Below the pieces are notes generated by a model. The model saw only the letters and a list, made by a program, of their open reading frames with translations, did not search any database and had not been told where the DNA came from. From assembly GCA_011799875.1 (NCBI GenBank), contig CM022301.1, positions 325,704,929 to 325,768,928 of the forward strand: DNA of 64,000 nucleotides. Reading direction: 5' to 3'. Positions within the stretch are counted from its first letter, which is position 1. Each line of letters starts with the position of its first letter. Below are positions 45,537 to 57,500 of this stretch, one piece after another. A program made the translations under genes and the position numbers. Source of the DNA: Thinopyrum elongatum. Taxonomy: Eukaryota; Streptophyta; Magnoliopsida; Poales; Poaceae.

Positions 45537-45817
45537 GGTAATCTATCTAAATTATTTGAGTGCATACTGATTTTAGATGCATTTAAGTGTTATTGATAAT
45601 ATTTAATATACTAAGGGCCCCGAGTTTTAGTTTTGCCCCGGGCCCCCAAAATCTCAAGACCGGCCCTGGCGACCACGTCCATCATTTGCCGTCTCCATGA
45701 GCGCCGGTGCGGGTTTTAGGACCCGTGAAGTGAAGGTGTGATCTCCGGCGAGGAAGAGTAGGACATGGTAGACCAGCCGACCCACTTGGAACACAATACG
45801 CTGCCGCCTCTCATACC

Positions 45818-46605
45818 CTACTCATCCTCAGAGGAGTCCGGGACATGTCCGTCACCGGTGTCGGTGGACGTGAGGTCGGTGATGAACGTGGACGGTCCAT
45901 CACTGTCCACCTGCCACATGCGCCCCCCAAAAGTTGGACGGCGGCGTTCTCGTCCTCGACCGCCTACGTAACCAGCGCATGTGCTGCTGCGTCCGCGCCC
46001 AGTTGCGCTGCCTCTGCGTGGCGAGCGGCACGTTGAGCACGCGCGGCCTCGTTGAGCGCTCGCTGCTCCGTAACGAAGATCGGGTTCGCCGCGACCATGG
46101 CGGCCATGGCCTCCTTGCTTGCGCGAGAGGCGCGTTGAGCACGAGCGGCCTCGCTGAGCGCCCACCGCTCCATAATGAAGATCGGGTTCGCCGCGACCAT
46201 GGCGGCCATGACCTCCTTGCTTGCGCACTAGCCGTAGATTTGGCCCTCCGCCAGCCGGTGTTGCTCGAGGAGGAATAGGTTGTACTGTTGCTCCTCCTGC
46301 ACCTGCCGGAACGTCGACATAGGAGCCAACGCATGCTCCTCCTCCTCCACCATGGCGGCGTCGAAGTGCACCTACGCCTGCTCCATGGTCAAGCCGACAA
46401 GAACAGGCACGGGGTCCAGCATGCTGTCGTCGTCCGAGCCCGTCTCTATCGTGGGATCATCGCCGGAGTCCTCGGGCAAGCTAGTCGGCATGTCGTGCTC
46501 GCTCTGCCAGGCACGGCGGGTCTGCTAGGCGGTTGCAAGAGCGACCATCTCGTGCTTCTGCTTCGATGACAGGCTCTCCCACAAAGCGCTAGAGCTTGCA
46601 ATCAT
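45818..46605 (-). pseudogene. Harbinger-like element 1 gene, unrecognised Ala-rich protein
   Basis: The minus-strand frame starts at ATG 46603-46605 (MIASSSALWESLSS) and stays in one frame to 45964, with three TAG stops (after VALATA, MEQA and QIYG). Its end (ITDLTSTDTGDGHVPDSSED) continues to 45818 in another frame. It is the paralogue of the gene at 48056-48733: shared blocks are ALWESLS, YNLFLLEQHxLAEGQIYG, VAAxNPxF and ITDLTST. Two 34-residue repeats (MAAMVAANPIF...ALSEAARAQRA) are unique to this copy. It may be the ORF1-type partner of a Harbinger transposase, but no Myb-like motif is obvious to me. Confidence 0.55.
46009..46212 (-). repeat. 102 bp tandem duplication in the Harbinger 1 gene
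   Basis: Units 46009-46110 and 46111-46212 share CGGGTTCGCCGCGACCATGG and CTCCTTGCTTGCGC. The period is 34 codons, so it is frame-preserving. The paralogue in element 2 has one unit only. Confidence 0.8.
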
Positions 46606-47244
46606 GGCGGATGTGGTGCAAGGGAGCTGGATGTGGAGCAGATGTGGTGTGGGGTGGAGTTAGTCGGGTGTGGCCGCCTTTAAATAGCGGATTCTGGTGA
46701 GGCCAAGCATCCAGGTGCGTCAATGCGCGACGCCCGAGTTGGTCCCTCGGCCGGTGAGCCTGCTTAATGACGGCATACAAACGAACGGGGCATTGAACGG
46801 GCGTGGTACATATTCGTCTCGTCCCGTCCAGTAAACTTCTCTCTGGCATTGAACAGGCGCGGACACCGGAGACGCGTCGCGGGCAGCGCTCTCGACCGGT
46901 GAGCCGCTTCAATATCGTCGCCAGTGAGAGGTCGCGTCCACTCTGGGCTGCCGTCAATGCGGAGCGGCCGCTCTACAACGGCATGAATGTGGGCAGCTGG
47001 TGTCGGACGGGAACGTGCGTGGGCGTGGGTGGAAGGTTTTTGGTGGGACAAGTTAGTTAGGTGTGGGTGTGACAGCGGTCGGATGCTCACAAAGCCCCCC
47101 GTTTGTCTTTGATTTGTGGGGGAAAGCGCGTCTTGGACTGGTCTACAGAATGATGCAGGTCCGCGTTGGATGGTAAAATATGTCTGGATCAGGCGATCCG
47201 AATGATTGCGGGTGGTTTGATGGTCGGCGTTGGAGATGCCCTAA

Positions 47245-47625
47245 AGCCACAATATTTATTTTGAAATGGAGTGAGTATTATTTATTTATTTTGCAAGAAA
47301 ATATCCAATCTATTCATCAACATGGTACAAGTAGCAAAAATACATCCCTTTTTTTTGCAAAAAAGCAGAAATACATCCTATGAAACGTTTGACTTGCTGG
47401 TTATGCTAGTTTCTAGGATCAATGTTTTTCTACTTATTCAATATTTTTTCACTTATTCAATAAAGTGGGGTATTTTCGACATATAATGTTCAGAATACAA
47501 TCCGAAGGGACATGAAACCAAAACTTGCAAAGTTCATTGCTACACCCTCTTAGCTAATATATGTTTTGCTCTATTAGCAGAGCACGCACCCATCAGATTC
47601 TGAACTCCTGAGAAGACTGCTGCAA
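47245..47625. other. Spacer between the two Harbinger-like elements
   Basis: About 380 bp, AT-rich. A decayed Stowaway-like end (TTATTTTGAAATGGAGTGAGTA, near 47257) suggests an old MITE remnant. No gene. Confidence 0.4.
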
Positions 47626-48055
47626 GGGCATTTTCGACGTCAACCCGTAAAATTTTTCTCGCATCCGCCCGCGGACAGGGGGAAATCAGTCCGCGGACAT
47701 GGATGCAGGAGGCCGCCATTCAACACCGCTTGTATATATTCCAAACAGTTCTTCAACAAATCGATGAAATTCATGCGAATTCGGCGGATTTCATATAAAC
47801 CGGACGATATTCATGTAAACATGGCATATTTTCATTACATTTCGAACATTTAGAACAAAAACAACCAACCCGACCTTAAACCTATCCTACGGCGGCGACG
47901 GCCGGCGTCCAAGCCCGTGTCATCCTCCATCCGCCGTCTTCATGAGCACTGCGATAAGACCCGTGAAATGAAGGTGTTGTCTCCGGTGAGGAAGAGTAGA
48001 GCACGGGAGACGGATCAGCCCACATGGGACACAAGGCCCTGCCGCCTCCCGTGGC

Positions 48056-48733
48056 CTACTCATCCTCGAAGGAGTCCGCGGCTTGTCCGTCGCCGGTGGA
48101 CGTGAGGTCCGTGATGGAAATGGTGGCGCTGGCGCTGTTGTCGTCCCAGCGGGCCGCCTGATGGTTCGTGGGCGGCGCATAGGAGGCGCAACTGGTGTTG
48201 TTCTTTTCCGTGATCGCCTGCAGCTGCGCCTCAGCAGCGACCGCTTCCTTGCCAGCAGCGGCTTGAACGCGGATGGCATCGTAGATGGCACGCAGCTTCG
48301 CAACGAAGTTGGGGTTTACCGCGGCCATGGCCGCCACGGCCTCTTCGCTCACGCGCTCGCCGTAGATCTGGCCCTCCGCCAGCTGGTGCTGCTCCAGGAG
48401 GAACAGGTTGTACCGTTGTTCCTTCTGCGTCTGTTGGAACACCGACAAAGGCCGGTGCAGGCTACACCTCCGCCATGGCGGCATTGTAGCGCTCCTGAGC
48501 CTACTCCATGGTGAAGATGTCGTGCACAGGAGGCGCGGGAGCTGGGGCGATGGCGTCGGAGCCCGTCTTCATCATTGTATCGTCCTCGTTGTTGGAGACC
48601 TCGGGCGAGCTGGCCGGAAGCCAGCCTCGATACACCTGGCACGGTGGCTCTGCCAGACGGCGGCAAGGGCAAACACCGTATGCTTCATCTCGGTGGAAAG
48701 ACTTTCCCACAGAGCTTCGCCGTTTGCAGTCAT
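48056..48733 (-). pseudogene. Harbinger-like element 2 gene, unrecognised
   Basis: Starts at ATG 48731-48733 (MTANGEALWESLSTEMKHTV) with FALAAVWQSHRARC. Frameshifts occur near 48610 and 48470. A TAG follows the DIFTME segment (near 48501), at the position of MEQA in the paralogue. The second part (YNLFLLEQHQLAEGQIYGER, then VAAMAAVNPNFVAKLRAIYD) is open to a stop at 48056 after QAADSFEDE. About 226 codons in all. A shared coiled-coil-like centre and acidic C-terminus with element 1 show that this is a real, conserved transposon gene. Function unknown. Confidence 0.55.
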
Positions 48734-51213
48734 GGCGGATGCAGTGCAAGGGAGGAGTACGGGGAGCGACTTATGTTGTGGGGTGGAGTTAGCCATATGT
48801 GGCCTGTGACGCCCCCGGCTCAATCGTGCACTAATCATACACGCAAATACACACGATCAAGCCTAAGGACTCACGGGAAGATATCACAACACAACTCTAA
48901 AACATAAACAAAGTCATACAAGCTTTATATTAGAAGCCAGGGGCCTCGAGGGCTCGAATACATAAGCTTGCGTACAAGCGTCAGCGGAAGCATCAGATAT
49001 CTGAGTACAGATATAAAAGAAGGCACAGAAAGGCCTTTAGAAAGGCGGGGCAAAATAAAACACTGCGATCGAAAGGCGTAGGCCTCCTGCCTGGGACCCT
49101 CCGATCCTACTCCTGGTCGTCAGTCAACTCGTAGTAGTATCCATCCTCTGGGTAGTAGTAGTAGCTGATCGACGGGGCATCTGTCTCAGGGGGCTCCGTC
49201 ATCTGGTCACGACAAACTGATATGGGGAGAAAAGGAAAACAAAGCAACCGTGAGTACTCAGAAGTACTCAGCAAGCAAGGATCTACACTACATATGCAAC
49301 ATTTTCAAAGGGAGGCTGTATATGTGGACTGGGCTGCAGAAATGCCAGAATAGAGAGAAGGCCTAGTCCTATCGAAGACTAGCATCTTCATCGGCCTTGC
49401 AGCAATAGAAGAGAGCAGAACAGATCAATATAAAGTAGCAGTATCATTAAGTCTCATCCTCACCCAGAGATCCTTTCTCGACTCCCTGCGAGAAAGTAAT
49501 CCCAGAGCCATAGTATCCAAGTATCCAGTTCTAAATTGTATCAATCAGGATACAACTCCGAGTGTCCTTTACCGTAGGACCGGCTATCGATAGAAGTGTT
49601 CTTCCCTGCAGGGGTGCACCAACTTACCCAACACGCTCGATTAACTCCGGCCGGACACACTTTCCTGGGTCATGCCCGGCCTCGGCCAAACGATACACCG
49701 CAGCCCTACCTAAAGCTCAGCAGAGAGGTCACCGCCGGTCTACATCCTAAGCACTCAGGGGTCTTGGGCCATCGCCATGTGCACTCCGGGTCGTTGTGTG
49801 CAGGGTGGATACCAGCACCACCTCGGAGGGCCGGTACGATCCGACCATGCCACAATGCTGAACTGGACGTCTGACAAAGCTTTCGGCTGATGCTACGATG
49901 CAGAACGCCCATACTATGCCCACGTGATGGTTAGTGCTATCAAGCCAGAGGCCTGCTCGGATCAAATATCCAAATTGTTAGTACCTTGGGCTTGCGGTAA
50001 CGAGCAGAGACTCACGAAAGATGTGACCCCGTCGCCCCGTCTCGAGGACTTGCTGCAAGGGTTAAGAATGCCCGGCCGCGCCTCGTATTCATCACTCGGG
50101 CACCATACAGGCAACCCGTCTTCACATCACACGCGGGTACCCTTCAGGGTCGACCCGCCTTTCCAAGTAACAATAGTACAGTCCAAGTATCCGTGTGTCC
50201 ATAACATCAAGGGAATCCGAGGTATCGCCCTCGTTGGATTCCTACACGATGTATCCGTCAAGGTGAACTCGGAGGAATCACCCTCGCTGGGTTCACACTT
50301 GAGGTGTTGTACGACGGCGTCGTTATCGGAAGCGGTGAAGGAGGAATCACCCTCGATGACCACGACCGAATAGCTACTCTACAGAGTTAACATCAGAAGT
50401 GCTACACGAGGTATCACCCTCGGCACTCGATAGTAACGCTGCAGTGTCGTTACAACTAAGGGGGGGTGATGTGCGGTGCCGGGGCCTGGTCTTCAATCCC
50501 GTTGATCGGGTCTTCGGATTATCCAGCGGGGCAGTCAGGATAAGTGGGGTCACTGATAGGTCTCTACCCAGCCTATACTAAGCAGTTTAGGATATGCAGG
50601 TAATTATCAACAGCAGGTTACAGTAAACAGGCTATGCATCAGAATAGGTAAAGCAGTAGCAGCAGCAATTCTAATGCAAGCATGAGAAAATAGAATGGGC
50701 GATATCGGGATGATCAAAGGGGGGGCTTGCCTGGTTGCTCGGCGGCAAGGGCAAGGTCGTCAATGGTGTCTCCGGTCTCCGGAGCTGCGTCGACCTCGGG
50801 GACGACGTCGGTGTCGGGGGCTACCGAGAGAGAAGAGGGGGAGGAAACAGTATAAATACACAGCAAACATGAGCAACACAAAGTACGGCATGACAATGTG
50901 CAGTGCCGGGTGTGTCCTAACGTATGGTTACACATCACCGAGGAAGGAGGAATCCATCCGGGAATGTTTTCCCGGTTCCGGACCTGTGTCAGACAGATGA
51001 CCGGAGGGGAACGGTTCCATGTTCGGGTAGTTAGGGACATGTGACGGACGAACGGACCGCGTATTCGAATTCGTCTCGTCGTTCTGAGCAACTTTCATGT
51101 ACAAAGTTTTTCCATCGGAGTTACGGATTATTTAATATGATTTTCTAAAGTTTATATTAATTTCTGGAATTTATTTAATTATATCAAATAAACATATCCG
51201 AAACAGTGTTGAT

Positions 51214-51241
51214 GACGTCAGCATGACATCATGCTGATGTC
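51214..51241. repeat. Short inverted repeat in the Sukkula-like LTR
   Basis: GACGTCAGCATGA and TCATGCTGATGTC form a 13 bp stem with one mismatch and a 2-base loop. It contains a TGACGTCA palindrome, a bZIP-type core. Any regulatory role is inference. Confidence 0.5.
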
Positions 51242-52752
51242 AGCAGTCATCTGGCACGTGGGTCCCACCTGTCATACACTGTTAGGTTAATTAGTGATTA
51301 GCTAACTAATTACTATTTAATTAAACTAATTAATTAAACTAGGTTAATCTAAACAGGGTTAATTAGCTTAATTAATTAACTAATTAATTTTAATTATTTT
51401 TATTTCTTTCTTAAAAAAAAAACGTTTCAGGGCTGGGCCCCATCTGTCTGTGGCACAGGGCGCGGGGGCCCCACTGGGCAGTGGCCCATCGGGGGTATGC
51501 GGGCGCGGGCTAACAGGCCACGGGCGCGGCGCGCGAGCGCGTGCGCGCGGGCGCGGCGACGGGCAGGCGTGGGCGAGGCGGAGCCAGGGGGGCAGGGCGG
51601 CGGCGCGGCGATCACAGGCGAGCAGCAAGCGGGGCCGTAGAGGACGGGCGCAGCGGTGGCCGCGAATCGGCGGGGATGCGGGGCGCGCGAGGGGGGAGTT
51701 GTGGGCGCGGCGACGAGGCGAGCCGGCGCGGCTGTGGCCGCGCGGGCGCGCGCGTTGGCGGCTCGAGCTGCAGCAAGCCGAAGCAGCAGCGCAGCGCGCG
51801 GGAAGGAGGAGCAGGGCGCGACGCGCGCAAGGCCGGAGCGCGGCGAGCCGGCAGTGGCCGAGGGGAAAAGGAGGGGCGCGGGCGGCGTGGTGCTCACCGC
51901 GAGCTGTAGGGGGGCGGCAACGGTGCTCGTGGTGGGGGACGGGGACGACGCGGCGCAGGGGAGGAGGCGACGTCCGGCGAGCATGCGGCGAGGCGACGCG
52001 ACGATGGCGCCGGGCGCTCGGGGCGCGGCGTCTGTGGCGACGCGGCCCCGATCCCGTCCTGGATCGGGAGGGGGGACGGGGACGGCGAGGTGGCCTCGAC
52101 GAGGGGCGCTGGCGTGGCGGCGGGGACGGAAGGCGTCCGGCGAGGCGGCGCCGGTGAGGTGGGCAGCGGGGCGCTGCCCCAATCCAGTCGGGGGCGTTGG
52201 GGAGAGAGTGGGGATTGAGTGGGGGCTAGGGTTTCGGGGGTGGGTGCCCCTGGGGGGTTATAGGCCGGGGGTTGGGCCGGCCTGGTGGGTGGCCAGCTGG
52301 GCCACGGCCCAGCAAGGGGGGTTGTTTTTTATTTATTTTCTCTTTTGTTTTCTTTTTGTCTTTTTCTTTTTCTATTTATTCATATCTCCTGTTTAGTAAA
52401 TTGTTAGGCCTCAAAATGATTTTTGTAGAACAGGGCAATTGTTCCAATAAATACTAGGCATCCTCTACCACTGTTAAAAATTAGTTTGGAGTCAATTTGA
52501 GTTCACACAATTTTTATAATAAACAAAATGCATTAATCCTTACTGTTTTGGTAAAGTTAGAGCCACCTATCAAATTTATAAATTGTTGGTTACAATTTTA
52601 GATTAGCCTCTGCAATATTTGTTATTTATCGAACATTTTAGTTTCTATGTTGGATAACTTTTATTTTCCACTATGAATTTAAATTGAAGTTTGAATTTGA
52701 AAGGGATTTACTACTAATGATGATTAAGCACTGTTGATCCTGATGACATGGC

Positions 52753-54489
52753 TGTTGGGGAACGTAGCAGAATTTTAAAATTTTCTACGCATCACCAAGA
52801 TCAATCTATGGAGTCATCTAGCAACGAGTGAGAGGGGAGTGTATCTACATACCCTTGTAGATCGCGAGCGGAAGCGTTCAAGAGAACGGGGTTGATGGAG
52901 TCGTACTCGTCGTGATCCAAATCACCGATGACCGAGCGCCGAACGGACGGCACCTCCGCGTTCAACACACGTACGGAGCAGAGACGTCTCCTCCTTCTTG
53001 ATCCAGCAAGGGGGGAGGAGAGGTTGATGGAGATCCAGCAGCACGACGGTGTGGTGGTGGAAGCAGCGGGATTTCAGCAGGGCTTCGCCAAGCGCTACTG
53101 GAGGAGGAAGAGGTGTCACGGGAGGGAGAGGGAGGCGCCAGGGGCTGAGCTGTTTCTCCCATGCACCTCCCCACTATATATAGGGGTGGAGGGGGCTGGT
53201 TTCTTGCCCTCCAAGTCCATTGGGGCGTTGGCAAAGGTGGAAGGAAAGAAATCCCACCCTTTCCCTTCCCCACCGATTGTTATCCCCCTTTTTTAGGGAT
53301 CTTGATCTTATCCCTTCGGGATATGATCTTATTCCTTCTAAGGGGGAATCTTGGTGCGCCTTGACTAGGGGTGTGGGGCCTTGCCCCCACTACCCACGTT
53401 CATGTGGGTCCCCCCATGCAGGTGGGCCCCACTCCGGAACCTTCTAGAACCTTCTCGGTACAATACCGAAAAATCCCGAACATTTTCCGGTGGCCAAAAT
53501 AGGACTTCCCATATATAAATCTTTACCTCCGGACCATTCCGGAACTCCTCGTGACGTCCAGGATCTCATCCGAGACTCCGAACAACCTTCGGGTTACCGC
53601 ATACTAATATCTCTATAACCCTAGCGTCACCGAACCTTAAGTGTGTAGACCCTACGGGTTCGGGGGACACGCAGACATGACCGAGACGACTCTCCGGTCA
53701 ATAACCAACAGCGGGATCTGGATACCCATGTTGGCTCCCACATGCTCCTCGATGATCTCATCGGATGAACCACGATGTCGAGGATTCAATCAATCCCGTA
53801 CGCAATTCCCTTTGTCTATCGGTACGATACTTGCCCGAGATTCGATCGTCGGTATCTCGATACCTTGTTCAATCTCGTTACCGGCAAGTCTCTTTACTCG
53901 TTTCCGTAACACATCATCCCGTGAACAACTCCTTGATCACATTGAGCTCATTATGATGATGTCCTACCGAGTGGGCCCAGAGGTACCTCTCCGTTACATG
54001 GAGTGACAAATCCCAGTCTCGATTCGTGCCAACCCAACAGATACTTTCGGAGATACCCGTAGTGCACCTTTATAGCCACCCAGTTACGTTGTGACGTTTG
54101 GTGCACCCAAAGCACCCCTACGGTATCCGGGAGTTGCACAATCTCATGGTCTAAGGAAAAGTTACTTGACATTGGAAAAGCTTTAGCAAACGAACTACAC
54201 GATCTAGTGCTAGGCTTAGGATTGGGTCTTGTCCATCACATCATTCTCCTAATGATGTGATCCCGTTATCAATGACATCCAATGTCCATGGTCAGGAAAC
54301 CGTAACCATCTATTGATCAACGAGCTAGTCAACTAGAGGCTTACTAGGGACATGTTGTGGTCTATGTATTCACACATGTATTACGATTTCCGGATAACAC
54401 AATTATAGCATGAATAACAGACAATTATCATGAACAAGGAAATATAATAATAACCATTTTATTATTGCCTCTAGGGCATATTTCCAACA
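52753..54489 (-). repeat. 3' LTR of copy B (LTR 1)
   Basis: 1737 bp; on the minus strand it starts TGTTGGAAATATGCCC and ends GTTCCCCAACA. A minus-strand TATA box TATATATA lies at 53175-53182. The polypurine tract (CAAGTGGGAGAC on the minus strand) adjoins at 54490-54501. Confidence 0.95.
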
Positions 54490-54521
54490 GTCTCCCACTT
54501 GCACTAGAGTCAATAATCTAG

Positions 54522-57500
54522 TTACATTGTGATGAATCGAACACCCATAGAGTACTAGTGTTGATCATGTTTTGCTCGTGAAAGAGGTTTAGTCAACGGA
54601 TCTGCTACATTCAAATCCGTGTGCACTTTACAAATATATATGTCTCCATCTTGAACATGTTCACGTATGGAGTTGAAGCGACGCTTGATATGCCTGGTCC
54701 TTTTGTGAAACCTGGGCTCCTTGGCAAGGGCAATAGCTCCAGTGTTGTCACAGAAGAGAGCCATTGGACCCGACGCATTTGGAATGACTCCTAGGTCGGT
54801 GATGAACTCCTTCATCCATACTGCTTCGTGTGCTGCCTCCGAGGCTGCTATGTACTCCGCTTCGCATGTAGAACCCGCCACGACGCTTTGCTTGCAACTG
54901 CACCAGCTTACCGCTCCACCATTCAAAATATACACGTATCCGGTTTGTGACTTGGAGTCATCCGGATCTGTGTCGAAGCTAGCGTCGACGTAACCCTTTA
55001 CGACGAGCTCTTCATCACCTCCATATACGAGAAACATATCCTTAGTCCTTTTCAGGTACTTCAGGATGTTCTTGACCGCTGTCCAGTGTTCCTTGCCGGG
55101 ATTACTTTGGTACCTACCTACCAAACTTACAGCAAGGTTTACATCAGGTCTGGTACACAGCATGGCATACATAATAGACCCTATGGCTGAGGCATAGGGG
55201 ATGACACTCATCTCTTCTATATCTTTTGCCGTGGTCGGGCATTGAGCCGAGCTCAATTTCACACCTTGCAATACAGGCAAGAACCCCTTCTTGGACTGAT
55301 CCATATTGAACTTCTTCAATATCTTATCAAGGTATGTGCTTTGCGAAAGACCTATGAGGCGTCTCGATCTATCTCTATAGATCTTGATGCCTAATATATA
55401 AGCAGCTTCTCCAAGGTCCTTCATTGAAAAACACTTATTCAAGTAGGCCTTTATACTTCCCAAGAATTCTATATCATTTCCCATCAGCAGTATGTCATCC
55501 ACATATAATATGAGAAATGCTACAGAGCTCCCACTCACTTTCTTGTAAACACAGGCTTCTCCATAAGTCTGTGTGAACCCAAACGCTTTGATCATCTCGT
55601 CAAAGCGAATGTTCCAACTCCGAGATGCTTGCACCAGCCCATAGATTGAGCGCTGGAGCTTGCATACCTTGTCAGCATTCTCAGGGTCGACAAAACCTTC
55701 CGGTTGTATCATATACAACTCTTCCTTAAGAAAACCATTAAGGAATGCCGTTTTGACGTCCATTTGCCATATCTCATAATCATAGTATGCGGCAATTGCT
55801 AACATGATTCTGACGGATTTCAGCTTCGCTACGGGTGAGAAAGTCTCATCGTAGTCAACCCCTTGAACTTGTCGATAACCCTTAGCGACAAGCCGAGCCT
55901 TATAGATGGTCACATTACCATCCGCGTCAGTCTTCTTCTTAAAGATCCATTTATTTTCTATGGCTTGCCGATCATCGGGCAAGTCAGTCAAAGTCCACAC
56001 TTCGTTTTCATACATGGATCCTATCTCGGATTTCATGGCTTCAAGCCATTTGTCGGAATCCGGGCCCGCCATCGCTTATTCATAGTTCGAAGGTTCACTG
56101 TTGTCTAACAACATGATTTCCAGGACAGGATTGCCATACCACTCTGGTGCGGAACGTGTCCTCGTGGACCTTCGAAGTTTAGTGGTAGCTTGATCATGAT
56201 CATTATCAATAACTTCCTCTCTAGCCGGTGTAGGCTCCACAGAAACATTTTCCTGTGCTGCGCTACTCTCCGGTTCGAGGGTCATCTCATCAAGCTCCAC
56301 TTTCCTCCCACTTACTTCTTTCGAGAGAAACTCTTTCTCTAGAAAGGATCCATTCCTGGCAACAAAGATCTTGCCCTCGGATCTTAGGTAGAAGGTATAC
56401 CCAATAGTTTCCTTAGGGTATCCTATGAATACGCATTTTTCCGACTTGGGTTCGAGCTTCTCTGGTTGAAGTTTCTTCACATAAGCATCGCATCCCCAAA
56501 CTTTCAGAAACGACAGCTTAGGTTTCTGCCCAAACCATAATTCATACGGTGTCGTCTCAACGGATTTTGACGGTGCCCTATTTAAAGTGAATGCGGCAGT
56601 CTCTAAAGCATAACCCCAAAAGGATAGCGGTAAATCGGTAAGAGACATCATAGATCGCACCATATCCAATAGAGTGCGATTACGACGTTCGGACACACCA
56701 TTACGCTGAGGTGTTCCAGGCGGCGTGAGTTGTGAAACAATTCCACATTTCCTTAAGTGCGTGCCAAATTCATGACTCAAATATTCTCCTCCACGATCTG
56801 ATCGTAAGAACTTTATTTTCTTGTCACGTTGATTCTCAACCTCACTCTGAAATTCCTTGAACTTTTCAAAGGTCTCAGACTTGTGCTTCATCAAGTAGAC
56901 ATACCCATATCTACTCAAATCATCGGTGAGGGTGAGAACATAACGATAACCACCGCGAGCCTCAACACTCATTGGACCACACACATCAGTATGTATGATC
57001 TCCAATAAGTTGGTTGCTCGCTCCATTTTTCCGGAGAACGGAGTCTTGGTCATCTTGCCCAAGAGGCATGGTTCGCATCTGTCAAATGATTCATAATCAA
57101 GAGACTCCAAAAGTCCATCTGCATGGAGTTTCTTCATGCGTTTAACACCGATATGACCAAGGCGGCAGTGCCACAAGTATGTGGGACTATCGTTATCAAC
57201 CTTGCATTTCTTGGCATTCACATTATAAACATGTGTAACATCACGTTCGAGATTCAATAAAAATAAACCATTCACCAGCGGGGCATGACCATAAAACATA
57301 TCTCTCATATAAATAGAACAACCATTATTCTCAGATTTAAATGAGTAGCCATCTCGCATTAAGCGAGATCCAGATACAATGTTCATGCTCAAAGCTGGTA
57401 CTAAATAACAATTATTGAGGTTTAAAACTAATCCCGTAGGTAGATGCAGAGGTAGCGTGCCGACGACGATCACATCGACCTTGGAACCATTCCCGACGCG

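Larger units (their letters stand above)
39313..45668 (+). mobile_element. hAT DNA transposon inserted in Harbinger-like element 1
   Basis: Starts CAGGGCCGGCCCTAAGG and ends GACCGGCCCTG, with a perfect 8 bp TSD GCGACCAC (39305-39312 and 45669-45676), as for hAT elements. Subterminal GGGGCCCCC-type motifs occur at both ends (39361-39390 and 45614-45655). It contains a Stowaway MITE, a Copia retrotransposon and an N-terminal transposase exon (45216-45536). Without the Copia it is about 1.2 kb, so most of the transposase is missing. Confidence 0.9.
39032..47241 (-). mobile_element. PIF/Harbinger-like element 1
   Basis: The ends are GGCCAACTCCAACGC at the left and, inverted, GGGCATCTCCAACGC at the right, with TSD TAA (39029-39031 and 47242-47244). 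The 3 bp TAA target fits PIF/Harbinger. A hAT element (39313-45668) is inserted in it; the element itself is only about 1.8 kb. It carries one degenerate minus-strand gene (45818-46605) and no recognisable DDE transposase, so it looks non-autonomous. Element 2 (47626-63819) is a paralogue with a collinear gene. Confidence 0.8.

Noticed and set aside
51427..52182. 251-codon open stretch on the minus strand and overlapping long plus-strand ones
   Set aside because: All frames are open because the sequence is extremely GC-rich and poor in stops; the proteins are Ala/Arg/Pro low complexity and lie in the Sukkula-like LTR.
53641..54006. 121-codon frame repeated at 60667-61032 and 62347-62712
   Set aside because: It is repeated only because the three LTRs of copy B are nearly identical; it has no start context or domain, and LTRs are not expected to code.
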